This document shows positions 54,023-63,220 of a stretch of 64,000 bases of DNA, in pieces. The stretch spans positions 1 through 64,000 of the forward strand of contig JADFAE010000014.1 of the NCBI GenBank assembly GCA_015665415.1, in the 5' to 3' direction. The stretch is from Roseobacter sp. GTDB lineage: Bacteria > Pseudomonadota > Alphaproteobacteria > Rhodobacterales > Rhodobacteraceae. The notes below the pieces were generated by a model that was not told the origin of the DNA, did not search any database, and saw only the letters and a list, made by a program, of their open reading frames with translations. The stretch's first letter is position 1. Each line of letters begins with the position of its first letter. Position numbers and translations under genes: made by a program.

Positions 54023-54439
54023 TCATGACGGCACCTGCCCGCTGTCAGCCCGCGCCGGATCCAGCTGCCCGGCCTGGGCATGCAGATCGCGCACCGCAGT
54101 CAGCACCTCCGCATTGGAGAAGGGTTTGGTCATGAACCGGGTCACCCCGGCCCGTTCGGCCATTTCGCGATCCTTGAGCTGCCCGCGCGCGGTCAGCATC
54201 AGCACCGGCAGCGCCTGCAGTCCGGCCACCGCCCGCAGCTCTGCAATCACCTCAAGGCCGCTTTTGCCCGGCAACATCAAATCCAGAATCACCAGGTCAG
54301 GATCGGCGGCCCGGATCACATCGACCGCATCCGCCCCATCCCCATGGACATCGACCTGCCATTTGTCCCGGGTTAAAAGGAATCGAATGGCCTCTGCAAT
54401 ATTGGGCTCATCTTCGATCAAAACTACATGTCTGCTCAT
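54023..54439 (-). CDS. Single-domain response regulator (CheY-like)
   Basis: 138 residues comprising a receiver domain only: VVLIEDEPNIAEAIRFLL, Asp53 as phosphoacceptor in DLVILDLMLPGKSGL, Thr in MLTARG and FMTKPFS with the conserved Lys. No output domain is attached, so it probably acts on a protein partner. First gene of the operon with the small membrane protein and symporter-kinase. Confidence 0.9.
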   Translation of the reverse strand: MSRHVVLIEDEPNIAEAIRFLLTRDKWQVDVHGDGADAVDVIRAADPDLVILDLMLPGKSGLEVIAELRAVAGLQALPVLMLTARGQLKDREMAERAGVTRFMTKPFSNAEVLTAVRDLHAQAGQLDPARADSGQVPS

Positions 54440-54536
54440 TCGCAGAACCCCCTCCCAGCGCGGCTCTGACAGGCAAATTCACCTGAGGCCGCGTTCTCAT
54501 CCCTTGCGCGACATTAGCCCTGCGACGCCGGGACTG

Positions 54537-55835
54537 TCAAAACTCTTCCTTCAGGATCGAAGGCTCACGACGCGCCTCGCAGGCCTGTCGCGGACAGATA
54601 CGGCAACTGGCCCCCACCGGCTGCGCATCCTGCGACACCTCCCGGCGCGGCAGAATCAACATCACCGCATGGTATTGCGGATCGTGATCGAAAGAGGCCG
54701 CAACATGGGTCCAGGCCACGGCCAGACATTCAAACCCCAACACGCTGCGTCCCTGCTGCACCACGTTGCGCCGCAGCGGCATGTCGGGCCGTTGCAATGC
54801 GGTGTAGACCGGCCATAACGGACAAGACGCGCCAAAGCGCGGCAGAGCAAAACCCGTCACCGGTTTGCGAAACAGAATAGAACCCGAAGCATCGCAGATC
54901 ACCAACCCGGCCTCCTGTCCCAGAATGTCCGGCGGCAGCACCCCCAAACGGCGCAACACCACAGGCAGGCTGGTGTGAAACCGCCGCGCCAGAGCAGAAG
55001 GCTCCGGCCCATATGTTGTGATCTCTTTGGCCATTTCGGTCAGCGGCATCTGGCGGGCATCGCTTTGGTATTGTTCCAACGCGCTTTTGGCGATGAGACG
55101 CGCTGCATCACTGACCAGCTGAGGTGCCTCAGCAACCAGCGCCTGGGGCGTCTGCTGATCCGATTCCAGATCGGGAAAATGAAAGCCATGCGCCAGAAAA
55201 AACGCCTCAACCTCTTCCTGCGGCACGCCGCGACGCTCTGCGCTGGTGTCGCTTTCGTCGAGAAAATTCACCAAAGCCCGGCTGCTTTCGGCCAGGCGCA
55301 GGGAATCCTCATTGAGGTTCTTGTGAAACCGATCCCGCCACTCTGCCTCCAGCTCGCCGGTTTCCGCCAGGATCGACGCGGTCGAGCGGATCGCCGCCGC
55401 CGTCGACAGCACCTCATGCAAAGAGGCCGCCAGATGTGGGTCATGGGTCAGTCGATCCGACAGGGTTTCCACCGTGCGCTCAAGCCGAGAGATGCGCTGA
55501 TGGTTGCTGGCCAGAACTTCGGCCCAACCGGGGAACCGTCCGGCAAATTCATCTGTCCGGTCCAGCTCTGCTACCGGGGTGCCACTGTCAGCGGCGGCTT
55601 CTCGCAGCGCTGCAATCAGCGCGGCTTCGGCCCCCTCGGTCAACATCGAGGGCTCCACCCCCAGCACCTGCGCCAGATCCACCAGAAGCTTACCACCGAT
55701 TCTGCGTCGGTTGTGTTCGATCAAATTGAGGTAGGAGGCGGAAATACCCGCTTGCCGCGCCAATTCCGCCTGACGGATCCCCAGGATCATCCGCCGGTCG
55801 CGAATGCGGCTGCCTGTTAGCGTGTCACGCCCCAT
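54537..55835 (-). CDS. XRE-family short-chain fatty acid regulator (RamB/ShdR/ScfR-like)
   Basis: 432 residues. N-terminal HTH_3 (residues 8-65: GSRIRDRRMILGIRQAELAR, then SASYLNLIEHNRRRIGGKLL), long helical middle, and a C-terminal DUF2083-like domain with FGASCPLWPVYTALQRPD. Near the end CRICPRQACEARREPSIL is a Cys cluster that may hold metal or Fe-S. Relatives control acetate, propionate and glyoxylate genes in response to acyl-CoA. Divergent from the ABC-type receptor gene with four TTTACA-like motifs between. Confidence 0.9.
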   Translation of the reverse strand: MGRDTLTGSRIRDRRMILGIRQAELARQAGISASYLNLIEHNRRRIGGKLLVDLAQVLGVEPSMLTEGAEAALIAALREAAADSGTPVAELDRTDEFAGRFPGWAEVLASNHQRISRLERTVETLSDRLTHDPHLAASLHEVLSTAAAIRSTASILAETGELEAEWRDRFHKNLNEDSLRLAESSRALVNFLDESDTSAERRGVPQEEVEAFFLAHGFHFPDLESDQQTPQALVAEAPQLVSDAARLIAKSALEQYQSDARQMPLTEMAKEITTYGPEPSALARRFHTSLPVVLRRLGVLPPDILGQEAGLVICDASGSILFRKPVTGFALPRFGASCPLWPVYTALQRPDMPLRRNVVQQGRSVLGFECLAVAWTHVAASFDHDPQYHAVMLILPRREVSQDAQPVGASCRICPRQACEARREPSILKEEF

Positions 55836-55897
55836 GGGCTACCTCCCTTCCAAAGTTCCGCCTTTTCAATGGCTTTCTGCAACGCAACATAAGAAAC

Positions 55898-56005
55898 TTT
55901 ACAAAACCCCGTCAATCTCTGTTCATTTGTTTACAGAATAGATCTTCATTTCAAGGGATTTATTGCGCAATTTTACAAGTCCCTCCCATACTGATTTTGC
56001 ACAAA
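55898..56005. promoter_or_regulatory. Cluster of TTTACA/TTTGCA motifs between the XRE regulator and the ABC operon
   Basis: TTTACAAAA at 55898, TTTACAGAA at 55930, TTTACAAG at 55972 and TTTGCACAAA at 55996. RamB-type regulators bind AAA/TTTGCAAA-like boxes, so the repeated motif in this 232-base divergent region is a plausible operator set for the XRE regulator. Binding is inferred. Confidence 0.5.
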
Positions 56006-56067
56006 TCGTGCGAATGCTGCGCAGAAGTGAGGAGCTGTTCGGCATTTTTCACATAAGGGAGGATTAA

Positions 56068-57414
56068 ATGTCCAAGTCAGATCTCTCGCGTCGCGGAGTA
56101 CTGAAATCCGGCGCTCTTGCAGGCACCGGCCTTGCGCTTCCAACTATTTTCACTGCGTCTTCCGCAGCCGCATTCACCAATGAGCCTACCGGCAGTTCGG
56201 TAACTCTGGGCTTCAACGTACCACAAACCGGCCCCTATGCCGATGAAGGTGCCGATGAGCTGCGCGCCTATCAGCTGGCCGTCGAGCACCTGAACGGTGG
56301 CGGCGATGGTGGCATGATGAACACCTTCTCGTCCAAGGCGTTGCAGGGCAACGGCATCCTGGGCAAAGAGGTGAAATTCGTCACCGGTGATACCCAGACC
56401 AAATCCGATGCCGCCCGTGCCTCGGCCAAATCGATGATCGAAAAAGACGGCGCTGTGATGATCACTGGTGGGTCGTCCTCCGGTGTGGCCATTGCTGTTC
56501 AAGGTCTGTGCCAGGAAGCTGGCGTGATCTTCATGGCCGGCCTGACCCATTCCAACGACACCACCGGCAAGGACAAGAAAGCCAATGGCTTCCGTCACTT
56601 CTTTAACGGTTACATGTCGGGTGCCGCGCTGGCACCGGTTCTCAAGAACCTCTATGGCACCGATCGGAATGCCTATCACCTGACCGCCGACTACACCTGG
56701 GGCTGGACCCAGGAAGAGTCGATCGCGGCCGCCACCGAAGCCCTGGGCTGGAACACCGTGAACAAGGTGCGCACGCCGCTGGCCGCCACCGATTTCTCGT
56801 CCTATATCGCCCCGGTTCTGAACTCCGGTGCCGACGTGCTGGTGCTGAACCACTATGGCGGCAACATGGTGAACTCGCTGACCAACGCGGTTCAGTTCGG
56901 CCTGCGTGAGAAGGTCGTCAACGGCAAGGATTTCGAGATCGTTGTTCCGCTGTATTCGCGTCTGATGGCCAAAGGTGCCGGTGCCAACGTCAAAGGCATC
57001 CATGGCTCCACCAACTGGCACTGGTCGCTGCAGGACGAAGGCTCCGCCGCCTTTGTGCGCTCGTTTGGCACCAAATACGGCTTCCCGCCCAGCCAGGCGG
57101 CCCATACCGTTTACTGCCAGACCCTGCTTTATGCAGATGCGGTGTCGCGGGCCGGCTCTTTCAACCCCTGCGCCGTTGCCGAAGCCCTGGAAGGCTTTGA
57201 ATTCGACGGGTTGGGCAATGGCAAGACGCTGTATCGCGCCGAAGATCACCAGTGCTTCAAGGACGTTTTGGTTGTGCGCGGGAAAGAAAACCCGACCTCC
57301 GAGTTCGACCTTCTCGAAGTGGTGGAAGTCACCCCTGCGGCCCAGGTCACCTATCCAGCCGACCACCCGATGTTTGCGGGCGGCGCGCTTGGTAGCTGTA
57401 ACTCAGGCGCCTAA
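56068..57414 (+). CDS. Branched-chain-amino-acid-type ABC substrate-binding protein, Tat-exported
   Basis: 448 residues. The leader SRRGVLKSGALAGTGLALP is a Tat signal (twin Arg). The mature part is a type I periplasmic binding protein of the LivJ/urea/amide group: LGFNVPQTGPYADEGADELR, ITGGSSSGVAIAVQGLCQEA and HLTADYTWGWTQEESIAAA. The ligand cannot be told; long (about 410 mature) members bind amino acids, amides or short carboxylic acids. GGAGG lies eight bases before the ATG. First of a five-gene transport operon. Confidence 0.92.
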   Translation: MSKSDLSRRGVLKSGALAGTGLALPTIFTASSAAAFTNEPTGSSVTLGFNVPQTGPYADEGADELRAYQLAVEHLNGGGDGGMMNTFSSKALQGNGILGKEVKFVTGDTQTKSDAARASAKSMIEKDGAVMITGGSSSGVAIAVQGLCQEAGVIFMAGLTHSNDTTGKDKKANGFRHFFNGYMSGAALAPVLKNLYGTDRNAYHLTADYTWGWTQEESIAAATEALGWNTVNKVRTPLAATDFSSYIAPVLNSGADVLVLNHYGGNMVNSLTNAVQFGLREKVVNGKDFEIVVPLYSRLMAKGAGANVKGIHGSTNWHWSLQDEGSAAFVRSFGTKYGFPPSQAAHTVYCQTLLYADAVSRAGSFNPCAVAEALEGFEFDGLGNGKTLYRAEDHQCFKDVLVVRGKENPTSEFDLLEVVEVTPAAQVTYPADHPMFAGGALGSCNSGA

Positions 57415-57443
57415 TTCAGGCCCTCCTGTTTCAGGACCCCGGT

Positions 57444-57466
57444 GTCGGGCGCCACGCGCGCCCGAC
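57444..57466 (+). terminator. Intercistronic hairpin after the substrate-binding gene
   Basis: GTCGGGCGC/GCGCCCGAC (57444-57452 with 57458-57466), 5-nt loop, no clear T tract. Such hairpins after receptor genes usually stabilise the upstream message or lower downstream transcription. Confidence 0.55.
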
Positions 57467-57573
57467 CCTCAATCTCTATTTCGACTGAAACGCGCGCGCC
57501 GTGAGATCGGGCATCCGCCCCGGCAGAGTCGAAATCCACCACTTCCACATCGAAGAACCCAAGGGTGGGGACT

Positions 57574-58596
57574 ATGGACGCAATCCTATTGCAAATCTTA
57601 AACGGGCTCGACAAGGGCTCTGCCTATGCGCTGATCGCGCTGGGTCTGACACTTATTTTTGGCACCTTGGGCGTGGTGAACTTTGCCCATGGCGCCCTGT
57701 TCATGATTGGTGCCTTCTGCGCCGTCACCGTACAGCGGCTGCTGAGCCTCAGCTACGAGCTGGTTGACGAGACCCAGAAGGATTTCCTCGGCAACCCGTT
57801 GAAAGTCAAGACACCCTATGTGGAGAGTTGGTTCGGCCCTGAAATGGGCGGTGCGATCATAGATTGGGCGGTGCCCATCGCGATCCTCTTTGCCATCCCG
57901 ATCATGATCGGCGTCGGCTATGTGATGGAACGCGGGCTGATCAAGCACTTCTACAAGCGTCCCCACGCGGATCAGATCCTGGTGACCTTTGGTCTGGCCA
58001 TCGTGTTGCAGGAAGTGATCAAATATTTCTACGGTGCCAACCCGATCCAGACCCCCTCCCCCCAAGCGTTGAGCGGTGTTGCCAATGTCGGGGCGCTCTT
58101 TGGCATGGATATCGTCTATCCAGTCTGGCGTATCGTCTATTTCTTCTTCTCTGTGGTAATCATCGGCGGCATCTTTTCCTTCCTGCAATTCACCACCTTT
58201 GGCATGGTTGTTCGGGCCGGCATGGCAGATCGCGAGACCGTGGGTCTGCTGGGGATCAATATCGACCGACGCTTTACCATCATGTTTGGCATTGCGGCTG
58301 CGGTCGCAGGCCTGGCAGGGGTGATGTACACCCCGATCAATTCACCCAACTATCACATGGGTATGGATTTTCTGGTGCTGAGCTTTGTGGTGGTGGTTGT
58401 TGGCGGCATGGGCTCGCTTCCGGGCGCGGTGCTGGCCGGCTTCCTCTTGGGTATTCTTGAGAGCTTTGCCTCGATGAACGAGATCAAATCCATCCTTCCC
58501 GGTATCGACCAAATCATCATCTACGTCGTTGCGATCATAATTCTGCTCACCCGTCCGCGGGGTCTCATGGGCCGCAAAGGTGTGATGGAGGAATAA
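57574..58596 (+). CDS. ABC transporter permease, LivH type
   Basis: 340 residues from ATG 57574, with AAGGGTGGGG just before it. [30 protein letters not shown] near the N-terminus is the LivH signature; [13 protein letters not shown] and [21 protein letters not shown] near the C-terminus hold the EAA-like coupling loop. A long loop between helices 2 and 3 ([19 protein letters not shown]) is larger than in amino acid LivH. Forms the membrane channel with the LivM-type protein. Confidence 0.92.
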   Translation: MDAILLQILNGLDKGSAYALIALGLTLIFGTLGVVNFAHGALFMIGAFCAVTVQRLLSLSYELVDETQKDFLGNPLKVKTPYVESWFGPEMGGAIIDWAVPIAILFAIPIMIGVGYVMERGLIKHFYKRPHADQILVTFGLAIVLQEVIKYFYGANPIQTPSPQALSGVANVGALFGMDIVYPVWRIVYFFFSVVIIGGIFSFLQFTTFGMVVRAGMADRETVGLLGINIDRRFTIMFGIAAAVAGLAGVMYTPINSPNYHMGMDFLVLSFVVVVVGGMGSLPGAVLAGFLLGILESFASMNEIKSILPGIDQIIIYVVAIIILLTRPRGLMGRKGVMEE

Positions 58597-58600
58597 GCAC

Positions 58601-59803
58601 ATGTTCGGACTAGACAATAAAGACACTCGGATGCTGCTCGTGGTGGCTGTGCTGACGCTCTGCGCCCCCTTCATCCTGAACCCCTTCCCAACCGACAGCG
58701 CCATGGCGCAGTTCAACGCGGGCTACCCGGATCTGATGCAACGCTTTGTGATCTTTGGTATCTTTGCCGTGGGCTTCAACATTCTCTTTGGCCTCACCGG
58801 CTATCTCTCTTTTGGTCACGCCGCCTTCCTGGGTGTCGGCTCCTACTCTGCGGTCTGGATGTTCAAACTTCTGAGCATGAACGTGGTGCCCGCCATCTTG
58901 CTTTCTGTAGTGATCTCGGGGTTGTTCGCGCTGGTTATCGGCTTTGTCAGCCTGCGGCGCTCTGGCATCTACTTTTCGATCCTGACGCTGGCCTTTGCGC
59001 AGATGTCATTCAACCTCGCCTATTCGGTGCTGACCCCGATCACCAATGGCGAAACCGGTCTGCAGCTGACGTTGGATGATCCGCGGATCCTGGGGGTGTC
59101 GGCCACAGCTGACGGCTCGATCCCGGTGACCAGCCTCTTTGGCCTCGAGATGCGCTCCACATTTGAGATGGTTGTCGGCCCTTGGGCCTTTCAGTTCAAC
59201 GCCGGATACTATCTTTGTGCGCTGATCCTGCTGGCGGCCTTTTACCTGTCGATCCGCATCTTCCGCTCGCCCTTTGGCATGATGCTGCGGGCGGTGAAAT
59301 CGAACCAGCAGCGGATGAATTACACCGGCCTCAACACCAAGCCCTACACCCTTGCCGCCTTTGTGATTTCCGGCATGTATGCAGGTCTGGCCGGTGGTCT
59401 GATGGCCTCGATGGATCCCCTTGCAGGCGCCGAGCGCATGCAATGGACTGCCTCTGGTGAAGTGGTTCTGATGACCATCCTCGGCGGTGCCGGCACCCTG
59501 ATCGGCCCGGTCCTGGGCGCAGGCTTCATCAAATACTTCGAGAACATCTTCTCCAAGATCAACGACAACGTGCTGCACAGCTGGTTCAGCTTTATGCCCG
59601 ATGGGATTGAGGATTTTGTGGTCTTCATCATTCACCCCTTCATCGGCAAGGGCTGGCATCTGACCCTGGGCATCCTGTTCATGCTGGTTGTGGTCTTCCT
59701 GCCCGGCGGCCTCGTTGAGGGCGGTCAGCGCATCGCCAAATGGGCCAAGAAGCGCAAAGGCAAAGACAGCGCCACCCCTGGCAAAACAACCCCCGCGGAA
59801 TAA
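58601..59803 (+). CDS. ABC transporter permease, LivM type
   Basis: 400 residues. [22 protein letters not shown] is the LivM signature and [23 protein letters not shown] the coupling loop; the C-terminal tail is Lys-rich. Starts four bases after the LivH-type stop. About ten membrane segments. Confidence 0.92.
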   Translation: MFGLDNKDTRMLLVVAVLTLCAPFILNPFPTDSAMAQFNAGYPDLMQRFVIFGIFAVGFNILFGLTGYLSFGHAAFLGVGSYSAVWMFKLLSMNVVPAILLSVVISGLFALVIGFVSLRRSGIYFSILTLAFAQMSFNLAYSVLTPITNGETGLQLTLDDPRILGVSATADGSIPVTSLFGLEMRSTFEMVVGPWAFQFNAGYYLCALILLAAFYLSIRIFRSPFGMMLRAVKSNQQRMNYTGLNTKPYTLAAFVISGMYAGLAGGLMASMDPLAGAERMQWTASGEVVLMTILGGAGTLIGPVLGAGFIKYFENIFSKINDNVLHSWFSFMPDGIEDFVVFIIHPFIGKGWHLTLGILFMLVVVFLPGGLVEGGQRIAKWAKKRKGKDSATPGKTTPAE

Positions 59804-59815
59804 GGAGACGGATTG

Positions 59816-60571
59816 ATGGGTATTCTTGAAGTCAAAAACGTGGGCAAACGCTTTGGTGGCCTGCAGGCGCTGGGGGATGTGAATCTCAGCGTCAAGGAAA
59901 ACACCGTCCACGCCATTATCGGTCCCAATGGCGCGGGCAAATCCACCCTGCTGAACTGCCTGGTGGGCAAGCTGATCCCCGACACCGGATCGGTGATGTT
60001 CGACGGCCAGTCGGTGCTGGGGCGCAAACCCTATGAGATCAACCAGATGGGCATCAGCCGCGTTTTCCAAACCCCTGAGATCTTTGGCGATCTTTCGGTC
60101 TTGGAAAACATGATGATCCCCTGTTTCGCCAAACGGGATGGGGCCTTTGCACTCAATGCCATCCCAGCGGTGCTGGGACAAAAGGACGTGCTGGAAAAGG
60201 CCGAGCAGATGCTCGAGGAGATGAACATGGCCGACAAGCGGCACATGAATGCCGCCTCGATGTCACGCGGTGACAAGCGCCGCCTCGAGATCGGCATGTG
60301 TCTGTCTCAGGAACCCCGCCTGCTGCTGCTGGATGAACCAACTGCGGGTATGGCGCGGGCCGATACCAACAACACCATTGATCTTCTGAAGGAGATCAAG
60401 GAGCAGCGCGACATCACCATCGCCATTATCGAACATGACATGCATGTTGTGTTCTCATTGGCAGACCGCATCACCGTTCTGGCCCAGGGCACGCCCCTGG
60501 TCGAAGACGATCCGCAGAACATCCGCGGCAATCCCAAAGTGCGCGAAGCCTATCTCGGCGAGTCGGCGTAA
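59816..60571 (+). CDS. ABC transporter ATPase, LivG type, with altered signature motif
   Basis: 251 residues from ATG 59816 (AAGGAG eight bases before; TTG 59813 possible). Walker A GPNGAGKST, Q-loop in RVFQTPEIFGDLSV, Walker B LLLLDEPTAGM and H-loop IEHDMHVVF are normal. Where LivG usually has LSYGQQRRLE the protein reads MSRGDKRRLEIG (Met149-Ser150-Arg151-Gly152-Asp153), a clear departure from the LSGGQ signature, and the D-loop is AGMARAD. Whether ATP hydrolysis or partner exchange is altered is unknown. Confidence 0.92.
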   Translation: MGILEVKNVGKRFGGLQALGDVNLSVKENTVHAIIGPNGAGKSTLLNCLVGKLIPDTGSVMFDGQSVLGRKPYEINQMGISRVFQTPEIFGDLSVLENMMIPCFAKRDGAFALNAIPAVLGQKDVLEKAEQMLEEMNMADKRHMNAASMSRGDKRRLEIGMCLSQEPRLLLLDEPTAGMARADTNNTIDLLKEIKEQRDITIAIIEHDMHVVFSLADRITVLAQGTPLVEDDPQNIRGNPKVREAYLGESA

Positions 60572-60583
60572 AGGAGAACACCC

Positions 60584-61339
60584 ATGAACGTCAAACCCGA
60601 CTTTTCCAAAAGCGCCAACAAGGCCACAACCGCCCCCGCCTTTCTGTCGGTCTGGGACCTGCATGCCTATTACGGCGAGAGCTACATCGTGCAGGGCATC
60701 AACTTCAACGTCCACGAAGGCGAAATCCTGGCGCTGCTGGGCCGCAATGGTGCAGGCAAAACCTCGACCCTGCGCTCGATTGCGCGCATTGGTGATCCGC
60801 AGGTCACCCAGGGTGAAATCTGGTTGGACCACCAGCCGCTGCATCTGATGGAAAGCCACGAAGCCGCCACAGCCGGTCTGGGTCTGGTGCCTGAGGATCG
60901 CCGCATCATTCCCGGCCTCACCGTCGAGGAAAACCTGGAACTGGCGCAGATTGCCCCGCCCATCGGCTGGTCCATTGATCGCCTCTATGATCTGTTCCCG
61001 CGTCTGGGGGAACGCCGCAAACAAGAGGGCGTCACCCTCTCCGGCGGCGAACAACAGATGCTGGCCATCGCACGCGCCCTGGCCCGCGACATCAAGGTGC
61101 TGCTGCTGGACGAACCCTACGAGGGTCTGGCCCCGGTGATCGTAGATGAGATCGAAAAGACCCTCATCCACGTCAAGGAACAGGGCATGACAACCATTCT
61201 GGTGGAACAGAACGCTGTGCGGGCGCTGGAACTGGCAGATCGCGCCGTGATCCTGGACACCGGCGGCATCGTCTTTGACGGCACCGCCGCCGAGGTGCTT
61301 GAGAACGCTGAGCTGCGGGCGGAGTATCTGGCGATTTGA
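60584..61339 (+). CDS. ABC transporter ATPase, LivF type
   Basis: 251 residues. Walker A GRNGAGKTS, signature VTLSGGEQQMLAIARAL (canonical), Walker B VLLLDEPYEGLAP and H-loop VEQNAVRAL. The N-terminal 20 residues (NVKPDFSKSANKATTAPA) extend beyond the usual LivF start. With a normal signature here and an altered one in the LivG-type subunit, the two ATP sites of the heterodimer are unequal. Confidence 0.93.
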   Translation: MNVKPDFSKSANKATTAPAFLSVWDLHAYYGESYIVQGINFNVHEGEILALLGRNGAGKTSTLRSIARIGDPQVTQGEIWLDHQPLHLMESHEAATAGLGLVPEDRRIIPGLTVEENLELAQIAPPIGWSIDRLYDLFPRLGERRKQEGVTLSGGEQQMLAIARALARDIKVLLLDEPYEGLAPVIVDEIEKTLIHVKEQGMTTILVEQNAVRALELADRAVILDTGGIVFDGTAAEVLENAELRAEYLAI

Positions 61340-61398
61340 TCCGGCGCGCCCATCGATTACATCTCGTTGCTCTGGTTTCGAGCTGTGACAACAACATC

Positions 61399-61437
61399 GG
61401 ACTGGCCAGCGTTCGCGCAGGCCAGTCCCTTTTTTTT
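61399..61437 (+). terminator. Terminator of the ABC transporter operon
   Basis: GGACTGGCC (61399-61407) with GGCCAGTCC (61420-61428), 12-nt loop and a run of eight T, 59 bases after the last ATPase stop. Confidence 0.88.
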
Positions 61438-61639
61438 GCTTCGGCTCTAGACCTGGAAAATCCGAGGGGGATAGAGTTTTCCCTTTTAAATCAGCCCTAA
61501 ACCAAAGGTATAGAAGGTGGAATTTTTCCATTTTCTATCTGCAGACCTATTTGGAAACGCGGCCCCCATTCGCAGATTGATCGCAAGGATGTGCCTCCTG
61601 CCATCCTGATCAACACTGACAAACGAATGGAGTACCCTC

Positions 61640-61939
61640 ATGTTCAACTATAAAAAGCCTCTTCTTGCTGTTGCCCTGATTCTGCCCGCAGCGGCCTTTG
61701 CCTCGGGCGTCACCCCGGCTTCCGAACCCAGCGCCGAAGTGGTCTCCCAAATCCATGAAATTCTCAGCGCCCAGGGCTATCTGGTCGAAGAAATCGAACT
61801 GGAAGACGGCGGTTTTGAGGTGGAGACCTCAAAAGACGGGGCGGCTTTCGAAGTCTACATGGATGCTGAGCTGAACATCCTGAAGACAGAAGAAGAAGAC
61901 GCGGGCACAGAAGCGCAGGACGAAAAAGACGACGACTGA
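61640..61939 (+). CDS. Small exported PepSY-domain protein
   Basis: 99 residues with a signal peptide ending AAAFAS (residue 22). VSQIHEILSAQGYLVEEIELEDGGFEVETSKDG (in parts) is a PepSY unit followed by an acidic tail. Small periplasmic PepSY proteins often lie beside cytochrome b561 genes and may regulate proteases or bind metal; here a cytochrome b561 gene follows by 96 bases. Confidence 0.85.
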   Translation: MFNYKKPLLAVALILPAAAFASGVTPASEPSAEVVSQIHEILSAQGYLVEEIELEDGGFEVETSKDGAAFEVYMDAELNILKTEEEDAGTEAQDEKDDD

Positions 61940-62035
61940 TATCGGCTTTTCCAGATCCCGATTACCTCCGTTGCACTGGCCTGCCCCAGCCTGGGGTGGG
62001 CCACTCTCCCCCCCTTTGCTTTCAAGAGGCTTATC

Positions 62036-62572
62036 ATGGCTCAGTTCCCTGTCTGGGACCCCTTTGTTCGCTTGTTTCACTGGAGTCTGGCCTTGCTCTT
62101 TGCGGCCAATGCCCTGGTGATTGATCCCGACACCCTCCTGCACAGCACCTTGGGGTATGTGATCACCCTCCTGATTGTCCTGCGGCTGATTTGGGGGCTG
62201 ATTGGCTCTCCCTGTGCGCGGTTCTCCAGCTTTCCCATTTCGCCCAGTGCCGCCTTAAAGCAACTGCGTGACATCTCCCTGTCGCGGCGCTTTGCCCACC
62301 GCGGACACAGCCCTCTGGGAGCCTTTATGATCTACAATTTGCTCATTAGTATTCTGGGCCTTGGTCTCAGCGGATATCTCATCACCCTGTCGGGTGGCGC
62401 TGGCTTTGCATGGGCCGAAGATCTGCACGAGGGCCTTGCCGCCTGGACGCAGTTTTCCATTGTCTTGCACATCGCTGCCGTGTTCTTTGAGAGCAAACGG
62501 ATCCGGGTCAATTTGGTCCGCGCCATGTTCACCGGCATCAAGGAGATCCCGCGCCACCGCGCCCGCGATTGA
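62036..62572 (+). CDS. Cytochrome b561-family membrane protein
   Basis: 178 residues with four membrane helices. WDPFVRLFHWSLALLFAANA (haem His in RLFHWSL), LHSTLGYVITLLIVLRLIWG, the second pair RGHSPLGAFMIYNLLIS and VLHIAAVFFESKRIR carry the haem ligands expected for bacterial CybB/HydC-like b561. Such proteins pass electrons in the membrane, often with a periplasmic partner such as the PepSY protein. Confidence 0.92.
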   Translation: MAQFPVWDPFVRLFHWSLALLFAANALVIDPDTLLHSTLGYVITLLIVLRLIWGLIGSPCARFSSFPISPSAALKQLRDISLSRRFAHRGHSPLGAFMIYNLLISILGLGLSGYLITLSGGAGFAWAEDLHEGLAAWTQFSIVLHIAAVFFESKRIRVNLVRAMFTGIKEIPRHRARD

Positions 62573-62661
62573 TCCAGAACAAGGCCACCGCCACAGGGCC
62601 GCAGGCACGGGATCTTGTACAACTGACCTTGCAAACGGGGTCCAGCACATAGAGGAAACCC

Positions 62662-63177
62662 ATGACCGATCCTGCCAAACCTTTGGTGCTTGTCCTTCTG
62701 ATCGCCGCACAAACGCTCTGCGCGGTGGTGTTCCTGGGTGATATCATCGCTGATTTCTTTGGCAACGCCGAGCACGAACCAGAAGGCAGCCATACCTATA
62801 TCGAGGCGCTGGCCACCTTTGCCCTGATTGCAGCGATTGCAGTTGAGATCCGCATTCTGATCTGGCTGCTGCGACGCAAGGCCCATCTGGAACAGGCCCT
62901 TAGCACCGCACAAAACGCCGTGCAGGAGGTGATCGATACTGAGCTGGACAGCTGGAACCTGACCCCGGCGGAACGCGATGTGGCCATGTTCCTGATCAAG
63001 GGGCTGTCGACCAGCGAAATCGCCGATATGCGCGGCAGCGCCGAGGGCACGGTCAAGGCGCAGCTGAACGCGATCTACCGCAAGTCGGGCTGCGGCAGCC
63101 GCACCGAGCTGATGAGCGCATTGGTTGATACGCTGATGGGCCAACGGGTGCGGCCCGGCACGGCCGTCCAGGGGTGA
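62662..63177 (+). CDS. Membrane-anchored LuxR-type HTH protein
   Basis: 171 residues. Two N-terminal membrane helices (PLVLVLLIAAQTLCAVVFLG and LATFALIAAIAVEIRILIWL), a short helical linker, then a LuxR/FixJ-type HTH from about residue 105: LTPAERDVAMFLIKGLSTSEIA and GTVKAQLNAIYRKSGCGSRTELM. A DNA-binding domain anchored to the membrane is unusual but seen in small regulators near redox genes. ATG 62662 has AGAGGAAAC upstream. Target unknown; the adjacent b561 gene is a candidate. Confidence 0.88.
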   Translation: MTDPAKPLVLVLLIAAQTLCAVVFLGDIIADFFGNAEHEPEGSHTYIEALATFALIAAIAVEIRILIWLLRRKAHLEQALSTAQNAVQEVIDTELDSWNLTPAERDVAMFLIKGLSTSEIADMRGSAEGTVKAQLNAIYRKSGCGSRTELMSALVDTLMGQRVRPGTAVQG

Positions 63178-63220
63178 TTGCACGCCTGCCTGCCCTCAGC
63201 CCTGATCCCCCGGTCCCGCG

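Noticed and set aside
56077-57366. Long minus-strand frame of 429 codons opposite the substrate-binding protein gene
   Set aside because: Codon-bias shadow of the real gene on the plus strand, as are 11169-12770, 59006-60244 and 60455-61531.
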